Shown here: one piece after another, positions 16,058 through 25,278 of the stretch
How the letters are laid out: each line of letters begins with the position of its first letter
Position numbering within the stretch: the first letter of the stretch is position 1
Assembly: GCF_014648555.1 (NCBI RefSeq)
Contig: NZ_BMRI01000004.1
Span: 292,490-337,513 of the forward strand
Source of the DNA: Kitasatospora griseola
Lineage (GTDB): Bacteria > Actinomycetota > Actinomycetes > Streptomycetales > Streptomycetaceae
Length of the DNA stretch: 45,024 bases
Direction of reading: 5' to 3'
Made by a program: the position numbers and the translations under genes
The notes under the pieces: model-generated
What the model was told of the DNA's origin: nothing
What the model saw: only the letters and a program-made list of their open reading frames with translations
The model's database searches: none

Positions 16058-17893
16058 ATGGCCCTGAACCGCCGTGACTTCGTCACCCGCTCCGCCGCCA
16101 CCGCGGCCGGGGCCGCCCTCGCCGGCGGCCTGACCGCCGCCACGGCCACCCCCGCCGCCGCGGCGGACCAGAACCAGGGCGAGTCCCGCGGCCGGGGCCC
16201 CGTCCCGTTCAAGGCGAGCTTCACCGTGATGGGCACCACCGACCTGCACGGCCACGTCTTCAACTGGGAGTACTTCACCGACTCCGAGTTCGACGACAAG
16301 AGCCACAACGACGTCGGCCTGGCCAAGATCTCCACCCTGGTCGAGCAGGTCCGTGCCGAGAAGGGCCACGGCCGCACCCTGCTGATCGACGCCGGCGACA
16401 CCATCCAGGGCACCCAGCTGTCCTACTACTACGCCCGGGTCGAGCCGATCACCGGCAAGAAGGCCCCGGTCCACCCGATGGCCGCCGCGATGAACGCCAT
16501 CGGCTACGACGCCGCCGCGCTCGGCAACCACGAGTTCAACTACGGCATCCCGCTGCTGCGCGCCTACCAGGACCAGCTGGACTTCCCGCTGCTCGGCGCC
16601 AACGCGCTGAACGCCAAGAACGAGAAGCCAGCCTTCCCGCCGTACGTGATCCGCGAGCTGCACCTCGGCCACGGCCGTCCGATCCGGGTCGGCATCCTCG
16701 GCCTGACCAACCCCGGCATCGCGATCTGGGACAAGGCCAACGTCCAGGGCCAACTGACCTTCCCGGGCATCCCCGAGGTCGCCGCCAAGTGGGTGCCGAA
16801 GCTGCGCGCCGCCGGCGCCGACGTGGTCGTGGTCTCCGCGCACACCGGCGTCGACGACCCGTCCTCCTGGGGCGACCAACTGCCCTACGCGGAGAACGCG
16901 GGCGCCGCGATGGCCGCCACCGTTCCCGGCATCGACGCGGTGCTGGTGGGCCACGCCCACAAGGAGATCGCGCAGCGGATCGTGGTCAACACCCAGACCG
17001 GCAAGAACGTCGTGCTGTCCGAGCCGCTGTGCTGGGGCGAGCGGCTGACCTGCTTCGACTTCGAGGTCGAGTTCGCCCGCGGCCAGTGGACCGTCACCGG
17101 CGTCACCTCGCGCCTGCTGAACTCCAACACGGTCGCCGAGGACCCGAAGATCGTCAAGCTGGTGGACGCCCAGCACAAGAAGGTCGTCGCCTACGTCAAC
17201 CAGGTCATCGGCACCTGCAAGGAGACCCTCTCCATCGCCGAGTCCCGGTTCAAGGACACCCCGATCATCGACCTGATCGGCCGCGTCCAGGCCGACGCCG
17301 TCCGCACCGCGCTGGCCGGCGGCCAGTACGCGAACCTGCCGGTGGTGGCCCAGGCCGCGCCGTTCAACCGCACCGCGGTCATCCCGTCCGGCCAGGTCAA
17401 GCTGCGCGACGCGGCCGGCCTGTACATCTACGAGAACACGCTGGAGGCCCGCCTGCTGACGGGCGCCCAGATCAAGGACTACCTGGAGTACTCCGCCAAG
17501 TACTACGCCCAGGTCGCCCCGGGTGCGCCGATCAACCTGGACACCCTCACCAACCAGGCCAACAACACGCCCGACTACAACTACGACTCCCTCTACGGCG
17601 TCAGCTACGACATCGACATCGCGCAGCCGGTCGGCAGCCGCATCGTCAACCTGTCGTACCAGGGCAAGCCGGTCGACCCGACCGCGCAGTTCGTGCTCGC
17701 CGTCAACAACTACCGTGCCAACGGCGGCGGCAACTTCCCGCACGTCGCCAAGTCGCAGCAGCTGTGGGCGAACTCCGACGAGATCCGCAACACCATGATC
17801 GCCTGGGTGAAGGCCAAGGGCGTCATCGACCCGGCCGACTTCTACGGCCAGTCCGGCTGGCGCCTGGTCCGGGCCGGCGTGCCGGTCTTCTAA
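16058..17893 (+). CDS. Tat-exported 5'-nucleotidase / metallophosphoesterase (UshA family)
   Basis: 611 residues. The N-terminus has a twin-arginine signal (NRRDFVTRSAATAAGAALAGG) with cleavage after AAA near residue 36. The metallophosphatase domain shows D62 and H64 in TTDLHGHV, D114 in DAGDTIQG, GNHE at 156-159, a His in VVVSAHTG, and GHAH in VLVGHAHKE. The C-terminal nucleotide-binding domain (about 370-600) carries QAAPFNRT and YIYENTLEARLLTGAQIKDYLE. It would strip phosphate from nucleotides outside the cell so that nucleoside and phosphate can be taken up. The start is chosen from GGAG 6 nt upstream and the intact Tat motif. A hairpin terminator follows. Confidence 0.93.
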   Translation: MALNRRDFVTRSAATAAGAALAGGLTAATATPAAAADQNQGESRGRGPVPFKASFTVMGTTDLHGHVFNWEYFTDSEFDDKSHNDVGLAKISTLVEQVRAEKGHGRTLLIDAGDTIQGTQLSYYYARVEPITGKKAPVHPMAAAMNAIGYDAAALGNHEFNYGIPLLRAYQDQLDFPLLGANALNAKNEKPAFPPYVIRELHLGHGRPIRVGILGLTNPGIAIWDKANVQGQLTFPGIPEVAAKWVPKLRAAGADVVVVSAHTGVDDPSSWGDQLPYAENAGAAMAATVPGIDAVLVGHAHKEIAQRIVVNTQTGKNVVLSEPLCWGERLTCFDFEVEFARGQWTVTGVTSRLLNSNTVAEDPKIVKLVDAQHKKVVAYVNQVIGTCKETLSIAESRFKDTPIIDLIGRVQADAVRTALAGGQYANLPVVAQAAPFNRTAVIPSGQVKLRDAAGLYIYENTLEARLLTGAQIKDYLEYSAKYYAQVAPGAPINLDTLTNQANNTPDYNYDSLYGVSYDIDIAQPVGSRIVNLSYQGKPVDPTAQFVLAVNNYRANGGGNFPHVAKSQQLWANSDEIRNTMIAWVKAKGVIDPADFYGQSGWRLVRAGVPVF

Positions 17894-17908
17894 CTCCCGC
17901 TCGCACCA

Positions 17909-17937
17909 GGGCCGTTCGGACCGCGTCCGGACGGCCC
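17909..17937 (+). terminator. Hairpin terminator after the nucleotidase
   Basis: GGGCCGTTCGGAC (17909-17921), loop CGC and GTCCGGACGGCCC (17925-17937) give a 13-bp stem with one T-G wobble, 15 nt after the stop codon. Confidence 0.75.
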
Positions 17938-18019
17938 CGGCCGTTTCCCGCGGAACCGGATCGCCGGCTGCCCCGTCCAACTCGCGTCCTGTGAACGGAC
18001 TTCGAGGGGGATCACGGAG

Positions 18020-18913
18020 ATGCGTGGACGGATTGCGGTGGCGGCGGCGCTGGTTCTGCTGCTCGGCGGGTGCGCGAGCAGCACGGCTCCGAAGAGCTCG
18101 GCGATCGGGCCGAGCCTGATCACGGCCGGACCGGAGGTGCGCACCGCCACCGGCGAGGCCGCCCGGCGGGCCTCCGAGGTGACGGCCGCCTGGCCCGGAT
18201 CGGCGGCCCAACAGGCCTGGGAGCACGGCTACTTCCCTCTCCAGGACACCACCGAATGGCTGCCCGAGGGGGCGTTCCACAACGGCGCGGACAAGGCCGC
18301 CTACCTGGCCGGCCACCTCGACCTGGCGACCACCCTGCCGGTTTCCGTCTCCGGCACCACCGAGGTGACGTTCGCGGACGGCTCCCGACTGGCCCTGCCG
18401 CAGCGCTCCGCGAAGACCGTCTTCGACTCACTGACCCAGCGCCGCAGCGCCTGCGCCGCCGACTGCGACACCCGGCTGACCGTCACCGCCGTCCGGCCCG
18501 GCACCACCGCCGTGGCCACCAGCCGGGGCCAAGCCGTCATCCCGGTCTGGGAGTTCACCGTCACCGGCTACGACCGGCCGTTCCGCTACCCCGCCGTGCT
18601 CTCCCAGGCCCCGGCCCCCACCGCGCCCGCCCCCGTCACCGGCGCCACCACGCTGCACTCGGTCTCCGCGGACGGTCTGGTGCTCACCGCCTTCGTCCCG
18701 CACGGCAGTTGCGACACTGTCCGGCCCGGCGAGGTCCACGAGACCGACCGGGCCGTCGTCCTGATCGGCCGCACCACCCCGGCCGAGTCCGGCCGCCCCT
18801 GCAACGACGCCCTGCTCTCCACCCCGGTCGAGTTCCGCCTCTCCCGCCCGCTCGGCGCCCGCGCCGTCCTCGGCCTCGCCGACGGCCGCCCGCAGATCCC
18901 GGCGTCGCAGTAG
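18020..18913 (+). CDS. Lipoprotein, unknown function
   Basis: 297 residues starting with a lipoprotein signal MRGRIAVAAALVLLLGGC; the lipobox LGGC predicts lipidation at Cys18. No known domain is recognised in the mature part. It has four further cysteines (CAADCD, SCDT, PCND), likely oxidised outside the cell, and two conserved-looking segments, ATTLPVSVSGTTEVTFADG and VIPVWEFTVTGYDRPFRYPAV. The ATG has a GAGGGGG ribosome site about 10 nt upstream. It ends 9 nt before the acetyltransferase gene. Confidence 0.82.
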   Translation: MRGRIAVAAALVLLLGGCASSTAPKSSAIGPSLITAGPEVRTATGEAARRASEVTAAWPGSAAQQAWEHGYFPLQDTTEWLPEGAFHNGADKAAYLAGHLDLATTLPVSVSGTTEVTFADGSRLALPQRSAKTVFDSLTQRRSACAADCDTRLTVTAVRPGTTAVATSRGQAVIPVWEFTVTGYDRPFRYPAVLSQAPAPTAPAPVTGATTLHSVSADGLVLTAFVPHGSCDTVRPGEVHETDRAVVLIGRTTPAESGRPCNDALLSTPVEFRLSRPLGARAVLGLADGRPQIPASQ

Positions 18914-18922
18914 CCTGACCGC

Positions 18923-19429
18923 ATGCCGACCACCGAGCGCCTCACCCTGCGCCCCTGGGAACCCGCCGACCGCGACCGCGCCTTCGACCTCTACTCCCGC
19001 TGGGAGGTGGCCCGTTGGCTCGGTGCCGAGCCCCGCGCCCTCGCCGAGCCCGCCGAGGCGGACGACCTGATCGCCCGCTTCGGCTCCCGCTGCACGCCCG
19101 ACGGCCGCTACGGCGTCTGGGCGGTCGAGGTCCGTGAGACCGGCGTGATCGCCGGGACGCTGCTGCTGATCCCGATCCCGGACGGCGCCGGCGAGATCGA
19201 GATCGGCTGGCACTTCCACCCGGACAGTTGGGGCCACGGCTACGCGACGGAGGCCGCGACCGCGGTCCGCGACCGCGCTCTCGCCGACGGCCTGACAGAG
19301 CTGTACGCCCTCGTCCGCCCGGACAACACCCGCTCGGCGGCGGTCTGCCACCGCCTGGGCATGACCCCGCTCGGCCGCACCGACCGCTGGTACGGCACGG
19401 AGCTGGAAGCCTTCCGGCTCGGCCAGTAG
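18923..19429 (+). CDS. GNAT-family N-acetyltransferase (RimJ/RimL type)
   Basis: 168 residues. The start TERLTLRPWEPADRDRAFDLYS is typical of the RimJ/RimL branch, and the acetyl-CoA loop lies around HPDSWGHGYATEAATAV (about 94-110). VRPDNTRSAAVCHRLGM is the conserved C-terminal block. The acceptor could be a ribosomal protein N-terminus or a small amine; sequence cannot decide. There is no ribosome site: TAGCCT (18911-18916) ends 6 nt before the ATG, so it may have its own leaderless transcript as well as read-through from the lipoprotein gene. Confidence 0.87.
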   Translation: MPTTERLTLRPWEPADRDRAFDLYSRWEVARWLGAEPRALAEPAEADDLIARFGSRCTPDGRYGVWAVEVRETGVIAGTLLLIPIPDGAGEIEIGWHFHPDSWGHGYATEAATAVRDRALADGLTELYALVRPDNTRSAAVCHRLGMTPLGRTDRWYGTELEAFRLGQ

Positions 19430-19439
19430 AGGACGACAA

Positions 19440-19479
19440 GGGGCGCCGGGAAGCCGAGCGCGACAGGCGCACGCGCCCC
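19440..19479. terminator. Candidate hairpin between convergent genes
   Basis: GGGGCGC (19440-19446) can pair with GCGCCCC (19473-19479). The enclosed loop is 26 nt and partly structured. It is weaker than the other terminators here. Confidence 0.35.
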
Positions 19480-19504
19480 GGTCTTCGCGCCCGACCGCTC
19501 TCCC

Positions 19505-20962
19505 TCAGAAGGGGAAGCGCGAGCGCCCGTGCTGGATCGAGATCCACTTGACGGTGGTGAACGCGTCCACGCTGCTCTCGCCGTTGAGGCGGCCGAGGCC
19601 GGAGTTCTTCTGGCCGCCGAACGGCACGATCGGTTCGTCGGCGATGGTGCCGTCGTTGACGTGCATCATGCCGGTGTCGATGCGCTGGGCGAACCGCACG
19701 CCGCGTTCGATGTTCGCGGTGTGGACGGCCCCGGACAGGCCGAAAGGCGTGTCGTTGGTGATCCGGACGGCCTCGTCCTCGTCGTCGAAGGGGATCAGCA
19801 GGGCGACGGGGCCGAAGATCTCGCGGTGCAGGATCGGGGCGCCGACCGGGATGTCGGTGAGGACGGTGGGCTTCACCAGGGTGCCGACGGTGGCGCCGTG
19901 CAGCAGCGGACGGGCGCCGGCGGCTATCGCCTGGTCGACCTCGGCGGTGACGGATTCGGCCTGGGCGGTGTTGATCAGGGGGCCGAGCTGGGTCTCCGGG
20001 TCGCCGGGGTCGCCGGCCCGCAGCGAGGCGACCTTCGCGGTGAACTTCTCGCTGAACTCGGCGAACAGGCTGCGGTCGACCAGGATCCGGTTGGCGGCCA
20101 TGCAGATCTGGCCCTGGTGGACGAAGCGGCTGGCCACGGCGGCGTCCACCGCGTAGTCGACGTCGGCGTCGTCGAGCACCACGAGGGCGCTGTTGCCGCC
20201 GAGTTCGAGGACGGTCCGCTTGAGGTGGCTCGCGGCGACGGTGGCGACGTGCCGGCCGACGGTGTCGGAGCCGGTGAAGGCGATCACCTTGGGCACGGGG
20301 TGCTCGATGAACGCGTCGCCGATCTCGGCGATGTCGGTGAGGACGACGTTGAGCAGGCCGGCGGGCAGCCCGGCCTCCTCGAAGATCTTGGCGATCAGGG
20401 TGCCGCCGGCCACCGGCGCGTCCTGGTGGGGCTTGAGGACGACCGCGTTGCCGAGGGCGAGCGCGGGCGCGACGGCCTTCAGCGACAGGAAGATCGGGGC
20501 GTTGAACGGGCTGATCACGCCGACCACGCCGACCGGAAGCCGGTAGAGGCGGTTCTCCTTGCCGGGCACCGGCGAGGGCAGGATCCGGCCCTCGGCGCTC
20601 AGCGCCAGCGACATCGACTCCCGCAGCATGTCCTTGACCAGCGAGAGTTCGAACGCGGACTTCATCAGGGTGCCGCCGAGCTCGACGGTCAGCACGTCGA
20701 GGATCTCGGCCTCGCGGGCCTCCACCACCTGCAGCGCCCGTTCGAACACCAGTCGGCGGTCGTACGCGCTGGCGGCGGCCCAGGCGGGCTGGGCCCGCTC
20801 GGCGGCGCGATAGGCCTGGTCGATCTCCTCGGCGGTGGCCACGGTGAAGGAGGCCAGCTTCTCCCCGCTGAAGGGATCGAGGTCCACGATGTCCCAGGAG
20901 CCGGTTCCCGGCCGCCACTGGCCGTCGATGTACTGCTGGGCGAGTTCCGCGATCAAGGACAT
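19505..20962 (-). CDS. NAD(P)-dependent aldehyde dehydrogenase
   Basis: 485 residues, a normal length for the aldehyde dehydrogenase superfamily. The general base Glu253 is in VLELGGN and the catalytic Cys287 in FVHQGQICMA. The cofactor region is VGVISPFNAPIFLS and the NAD loop FTGSDTVGRHVA. The C-terminal PFGGQKNSGLGRLNGE is also diagnostic. The closest branch by eye is benzaldehyde/vanillin-type dehydrogenase, which is tentative. The ATG at 20962 (MSLIAELAQQ) has AAGGGA upstream; an earlier in-frame ATG has no ribosome site. It lies 57 bp after the XRE regulator on the same strand, so the two may be co-transcribed. Confidence 0.92.
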   Translation of the reverse strand: MSLIAELAQQYIDGQWRPGTGSWDIVDLDPFSGEKLASFTVATAEEIDQAYRAAERAQPAWAAASAYDRRLVFERALQVVEAREAEILDVLTVELGGTLMKSAFELSLVKDMLRESMSLALSAEGRILPSPVPGKENRLYRLPVGVVGVISPFNAPIFLSLKAVAPALALGNAVVLKPHQDAPVAGGTLIAKIFEEAGLPAGLLNVVLTDIAEIGDAFIEHPVPKVIAFTGSDTVGRHVATVAASHLKRTVLELGGNSALVVLDDADVDYAVDAAVASRFVHQGQICMAANRILVDRSLFAEFSEKFTAKVASLRAGDPGDPETQLGPLINTAQAESVTAEVDQAIAAGARPLLHGATVGTLVKPTVLTDIPVGAPILHREIFGPVALLIPFDDEDEAVRITNDTPFGLSGAVHTANIERGVRFAQRIDTGMMHVNDGTIADEPIVPFGGQKNSGLGRLNGESSVDAFTTVKWISIQHGRSRFPF

Positions 20963-21019
20963 CGGATCCCTTTCGGTGCTGACGATCACCTACTGACGGA
21001 TCATCATCTTAGGTGCGGA

Positions 21020-21889
21020 CTAGCTCTCTTGGAGGATCTCCGCCAGAAGCACCCGAGTCTCCTCCTCGGACAGCGCCGCCGCCGACACCCGGTCCAGCGC
21101 GGCCGTGTACTCGGCGACCTCGCTCGGCTTGTCCAGGTACAGCGCGGTGGTGAACTGCTCGACGTACACCACGTCCGACAGGTCCGGCTCGGGGAAGCAC
21201 AGCACGGTGAACGCCCCGCTGTCCGCCGCCAGCGCGCCCATGCCCAGCGGCAGCACCCGCAGGCTGATGGTCTCCCGCAGCGACAGCTCGGCCAGCCGCG
21301 CCAGCTGACCGCGCATCACCTCGGGCCCGCCGCACGGGCGGCGCAGCGCCGTCTCGTCGACGATCAGCTCCAGCCGGGCGGTGGTGTCCGGCGCCAGGTA
21401 GCGCTCCTGGCGGCGCAGCCGGACGGCCGCCCGCCGGGCGATCTCCTCGTCCGGCACCGTCGGGCTGCCCGCCCGCATCACCGCGTGCACGTACTCGGGC
21501 GTCTGGAGCAGCCCGGGCACGAACTGCACCTCGTAGCTGCGCACCAGGTTCGCCGCGTCCTCCAGGTTGAGGTACGTCTGGAACCAGCCGGGGATGACGT
21601 CCCCGTAGCCGTGCCACCAGGCCGGGGTGTTGGTCTCGACGACCAGGCCGAGCAGCGCCGCCCGGGAGTGCTCGTCCTCCACGCCGTACAGCGTCAGCAG
21701 GTCCGCCACGTCGCGCTGCTTGAAGCCGACCCGGCCGAGCTCCATCCGGCTGATCTTCGACTCGGAGGCGCGGATCGAGTAGCCCGCATCCTCCCGGGTC
21801 ACGCCTCGGGCCTCGCGCAGGCGGCGCAACTGGGCGCCCAACTGGATGCGACGCGCGGTCGCACCGCTGCCCGTCTGCAGGCCCGTCAT
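21020..21889 (-). CDS. XRE-family regulator with DUF5753 (Scr1/BldD-neighbour type)
   Basis: 289 residues. A helix-turn-helix spans about 13-72 (LGAQLRRLREARGVTREDAG, ASESKISRMELGR). The rest is DUF5753: TPAWWHGYGDVIPGWFQTYLNLEDAAN, then VQFVPGLLQTPEYVHA and the C-terminal VVYVEQFTTALYLDKPSEV. This class is abundant in streptomycetes and is usually followed by a small DUF397 gene. None is present here; the next gene is an aldehyde dehydrogenase. The ATG at 21889 has GGAGGT 8 nt upstream. Its target is unknown. Confidence 0.92.
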   Translation of the reverse strand: MTGLQTGSGATARRIQLGAQLRRLREARGVTREDAGYSIRASESKISRMELGRVGFKQRDVADLLTLYGVEDEHSRAALLGLVVETNTPAWWHGYGDVIPGWFQTYLNLEDAANLVRSYEVQFVPGLLQTPEYVHAVMRAGSPTVPDEEIARRAAVRLRRQERYLAPDTTARLELIVDETALRRPCGGPEVMRGQLARLAELSLRETISLRVLPLGMGALAADSGAFTVLCFPEPDLSDVVYVEQFTTALYLDKPSEVAEYTAALDRVSAAALSEEETRVLLAEILQES

Positions 21890-22013
21890 GCAAACCTCCG
21901 CCCCGAACCACCAGTTGGACCCTGTGGGATGCAGTCTGCCACTGCCCGACGACACTCCGCGAGGGGCTTCCGGCATTTGGCCAAGCCGTTGCACAGTTGT
22001 GCTGCGGCGTCAC

Positions 22014-24674
22014 TCAGGACAGCGTCGGCAACACCCGGGCGAGATCGGTGCGCGAACTCACCCCGAGCTTCGGGTACGCCTTGTACAGGTGGTGGCCCAC
22101 GGTGCGGGCGCTCAGGAACAGTTGGGCGGCGATGTCCCGGTTGGACAGGCCCTGCGCGGCCAGCCGGACGATCTGCGACTCCTGCGGGGTCAGGCCCGCC
22201 ACCGCCCCGGCCGGGCCGCGCGCGGCGGGCGCGCCGGTGGCGTCCAGCTCCAGCCGGGCCCGCTCCGCCCACGGCAGCGCGCCCAGTTGACGCAGCGTCC
22301 GCTCGGCCGAGCGCAGCGGCACCCGGGCCTCCGACCTGCGCCGGCCCCGGCGCAGCCACTCGCCGTACAGCAGCTCGGTGCGGGCCTGCTCCCACGGACG
22401 GGGCTGCTCGGCGTGCCGGGCCAGCGCCGCCAGGTAGCACTCCTCGGCCAACTCCTCCGGCGCCAGCAGCGCGTGGCAGCGGTGCACCAGCGCCCGGGCC
22501 CACGGCAGCCCGCTGCGGTCCGCCCACCGCTCGAACCGGGCCAGCGGCTCGGCGACCTCCTCCGGCCGGCGCAGCCGCACCGCCGCCTCCACCAGGTCCG
22601 GCACCGAACGGACGGCCGACACCTGGAAGTTCTGCCCGCCGCCGGCCAGCGCCGCCAGCTGCCCGAACGCGTCCTCGGCCCGGCCCGCGCCCAACTCCAG
22701 CACGCCGAGCGCCCACTGCGCCCACGGCACCCCGGAAGCGCCGCGGGCCCGCGCCAGCCCGGCGTGCTCCCGGCACCGGGCGTCCTCGCCGCGGGCCGCC
22801 GCCAGGTACGCCAGGAAACCGTGCAACTGCCCGGTCCACAGCGGCTGCCCGCAGTCCTCGGCCAGCCGCAGCGCCTCCCCCGCGTGCTCGTCGGCGGTGC
22901 CCGGGCGGCCGGTGAACAGCTCGGCCTCGGCCAGGAAGAACAGCAGGGTGGGCAGCGTGCCGAACGCGCCGGCCTCCCGGGCCTCCCGGACCAGCCGGCC
23001 CGCGAGGTCCAGCACCTCCTCGTCCCGGCCGGGCAGCAGGGCGGCCCCGCAGGGCAGCGCCAGGTCGACGGGGGCCACCGCGCCGGCGGCCCGGGCGGCC
23101 TGTTCGGCCTCCGTCAGGGTCGGCCCGTCGGGGGCGTCGCCGAGCGCCGCCGTCACGTACCGCACCGCCGGCGCGAGCGGGTCGTCCGCCGGCAGGGCGA
23201 GTGCGCCGAGCGCCGTCAGCGTCCCGCACACCGCCTCCACGTCGAGGTACCAGGCGGCGTGCAGGGCCTGCACCAGGACCCGGGTCGCCGGGCCGGGCGC
23301 GAACTGCGCGACCAGCGCCGCCGCCTCGATCAGCCGCCGGTGCGCGGAGCGGTGCTCGCCGCGCCAGAACTCCGCCACCCCGCGCGCGAACAGCAGGTGC
23401 GCCCGGGTCACCGCGTCCAGCCCGGGTACGTCCGCCGCGGCCGCCAGCGCCTCGGCCCGGCCGACCTCGCCCGCCTCCAGCGCCGCCTCCACCGCCTCCA
23501 CCGTCAACTCCCGGGCCCGCGACGGGTCCGGGCTCAGCCGCGCGGCCCGCTCGTACGCCGCCGACGCGCCCGTGTGCCCGCCCCGCGACGCCGCGCCGGC
23601 CGCCGCCGATGCCAACTCCTCCGCCACCGCCGTGTCCCGGCCGGTCGCCGCGAGGGCCAGGTGCCAGGCCCGGCACAGCGGCTCCCGCTCGCCGTACGCC
23701 TGCGCGAGCGCGGTGTGCGCGGCCAGCCGGTCCATCAGCGGCGCCCGGTCGATCAGCGCCGAACGCAGCAGCGGATGCCGGAACACCACCCGGCCCTCCG
23801 CCAACTCCACTCGGACCAAACCCTGTTGCTCGGCCGGCGCGAGATCCGCGACCGTCAGACCGCACTCCCCCGCCGCCCGCAGCAGCACCTCCAGCGCACC
23901 GGATTCCTCCAACGCGGCCAGCAGAAGCCACCGTTGGGTCCCGCCGGGCAGGCGGCTCACCTGCCCGTGGTACGTCAGCCGCAGCCGCCCCGCCGGAGGC
24001 AGCATGCCCGCCGCACCGGCCGCCGAGAGCTCCACCAGCGCCAGCGGGTTGCCCTGGGCTGCCTCCAACACCGGCTCCCGGTCGGCGAGTTCGGGTGCGA
24101 CGGCGGCCAGCAGCTCGGCGGCGGACCGCTCGTCCAGCGGCTCCACCCACGACTCGGGCAGCCCCGGCAGCTCCGGGCCGTCCGTCCGGGTCGCCAGCAG
24201 CAGCGCCACCGCCTCCGCGCCCAGTCGGCGGGCCGCGACCTGCAACACCGCCACGGACTCCCGGTCCGCCCACTGCACGTCGTCCACCAGGCACAGCAGC
24301 GGTTCCTGCTCGGCCAGCTCGCCCAGCAGCGTCAACACCGCCAGGCCCACCAGCAGCCGATCCGCGGCCGGGCCGTCCGCCAGTCCCAACACCCGCTCAA
24401 GCGCTGCCCGCTGAGGGCCCGGCAGCTCGGGCACCCGGTCCAGCACCGGGGCCAGCAACTGGCTCAGCGCCGCGTACGGCAACCGGGCCTCCGACTCCAC
24501 GCCCGTCGCCCGCAGCACCCGCCCCGACGCGGACTCGGCCGCCGCGGCCAGCAACGCGCTCTTGCCGACCCCCGGCTCCCCGCGCAGCACCAGCACCCCG
24601 GCCCGCCCCGCGCCCGCCTCCGCCAGCAGCCGGCCGACCGCCGCCAGCTCCGTCCCCCGCCCGTACAGCAGCAT
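22014..24674 (-). CDS. Large ATPase LuxR-family regulator (LAL type)
   Basis: 886 residues from the ATG at 24674 (MLLYGRGTEL), the usual opening for this family; an ATG at 24692 is also possible. The AAA/STAND ATPase has Walker A GEPGVGKS (about 32-39) and Walker B LCLVDDVQWAD. The middle is Ala-rich tandem helices like TPR units. The C-terminus is a LuxR helix-turn-helix (LTPQESQIVRLAAQGLSNRD, ARTVGHHLYKAYPKLGV). These proteins act as ATP-dependent transcription activators triggered by an inducer. The gene is divergent from the SnoaL-like gene, which it may control. Confidence 0.9.
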   Translation of the reverse strand: MLLYGRGTELAAVGRLLAEAGAGRAGVLVLRGEPGVGKSALLAAAAESASGRVLRATGVESEARLPYAALSQLLAPVLDRVPELPGPQRAALERVLGLADGPAADRLLVGLAVLTLLGELAEQEPLLCLVDDVQWADRESVAVLQVAARRLGAEAVALLLATRTDGPELPGLPESWVEPLDERSAAELLAAVAPELADREPVLEAAQGNPLALVELSAAGAAGMLPPAGRLRLTYHGQVSRLPGGTQRWLLLAALEESGALEVLLRAAGECGLTVADLAPAEQQGLVRVELAEGRVVFRHPLLRSALIDRAPLMDRLAAHTALAQAYGEREPLCRAWHLALAATGRDTAVAEELASAAAGAASRGGHTGASAAYERAARLSPDPSRARELTVEAVEAALEAGEVGRAEALAAAADVPGLDAVTRAHLLFARGVAEFWRGEHRSAHRRLIEAAALVAQFAPGPATRVLVQALHAAWYLDVEAVCGTLTALGALALPADDPLAPAVRYVTAALGDAPDGPTLTEAEQAARAAGAVAPVDLALPCGAALLPGRDEEVLDLAGRLVREAREAGAFGTLPTLLFFLAEAELFTGRPGTADEHAGEALRLAEDCGQPLWTGQLHGFLAYLAAARGEDARCREHAGLARARGASGVPWAQWALGVLELGAGRAEDAFGQLAALAGGGQNFQVSAVRSVPDLVEAAVRLRRPEEVAEPLARFERWADRSGLPWARALVHRCHALLAPEELAEECYLAALARHAEQPRPWEQARTELLYGEWLRRGRRRSEARVPLRSAERTLRQLGALPWAERARLELDATGAPAARGPAGAVAGLTPQESQIVRLAAQGLSNRDIAAQLFLSARTVGHHLYKAYPKLGVSSRTDLARVLPTLS

Positions 24675-24772
24675 GCCCAGCACCCTACCCATACGCGACT
24701 GATTCGCCGTCCGCGCGAGATCCCTAACGTCTTGTCCCGCAAGGAAGAACCGCACCGGAACGGGAGACCACC

Positions 24773-25138
24773 ATGGACCTGCAGAACATCGTCGAGCGCT
24801 ACCTCGCCGTCTGGAACGAGACCGACCCGACCGCCCGCCGCAAGCTCGTCGAGGACGTCTGGGCCGCCGACGGCACCTACACCGACCCGCTGACCGCCGT
24901 CCGGGGCCGCGACGAGTTCGACGCCGCCCTCGCCACCGTCCAGACCCAGTTCCCCGGCTTCGCCTTCCGCCTCGGCAGCCCCGTCGACACCCACCACAAC
25001 GTCGCCCGCTTCACCTGGGAGCTCGCCCCGGAGGGCGCCGAGGAAGCGCTCGTCGTCGGCTTCGACGTCCTCACGGCCACCGAGGACGGGCGCGTGGCCT
25101 CGGTGGTCGGCTTCCTCGACAAGGTGCCGAGCGCGTAG
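24773..25138 (+). CDS. SnoaL-like (NTF2-fold) protein
   Basis: 121 residues with the NTF2-like cone fold pattern: an N-terminal helix IVERYLAVWNETDPTARRKLVEDVW, then DGTYTDPLTAVRGRDEF, and a C-terminal beta sheet ending ASVVGFLDKVP. Family members are polyketide cyclases, epoxide hydrolases or ligand binders; many of this size are uncharacterised. The ATG at 24773 follows a GGGAG site. It is divergent from the large LuxR regulator with 98 bp between the starts; TTCGCC and TAACGT with a 16-bp spacer could be its promoter. Confidence 0.82.
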   Translation: MDLQNIVERYLAVWNETDPTARRKLVEDVWAADGTYTDPLTAVRGRDEFDAALATVQTQFPGFAFRLGSPVDTHHNVARFTWELAPEGAEEALVVGFDVLTATEDGRVASVVGFLDKVPSA

Positions 25139-25159
25139 CGGAGGGTCCACAGAAAACAA

Positions 25160-25201
25160 CGACGCCTGCCCTGTACCTGGTCGGGGAAGGGGCAGGCGTC
25201 G
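25160..25201 (-). terminator. Terminator of the gltBD operon
   Basis: The arms 25160-25171 (CGACGCCTGCCC) and 25190-25201 pair perfectly over 12 bp. In the minus direction the hairpin is followed by a T-rich run (GTTGTTTTCTG), which fits an intrinsic terminator for gltD, whose stop is at 25279. Confidence 0.7.
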
Positions 25202-25278
25202 ACCGGATCCCGGCGGCTCTGGCGGGTCGGTGTTTGTCGGCCGCACCCCCGTGAGGGGGCTGGCGTTCTTGGGGGTGG

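Noticed and set aside
20967..20975. Third copy of the CTTTCGG operator before the aldehyde dehydrogenase
   Set aside because: Only one arm is present and it coincides with the ribosome binding site; the 14-bp spaced partner is missing.
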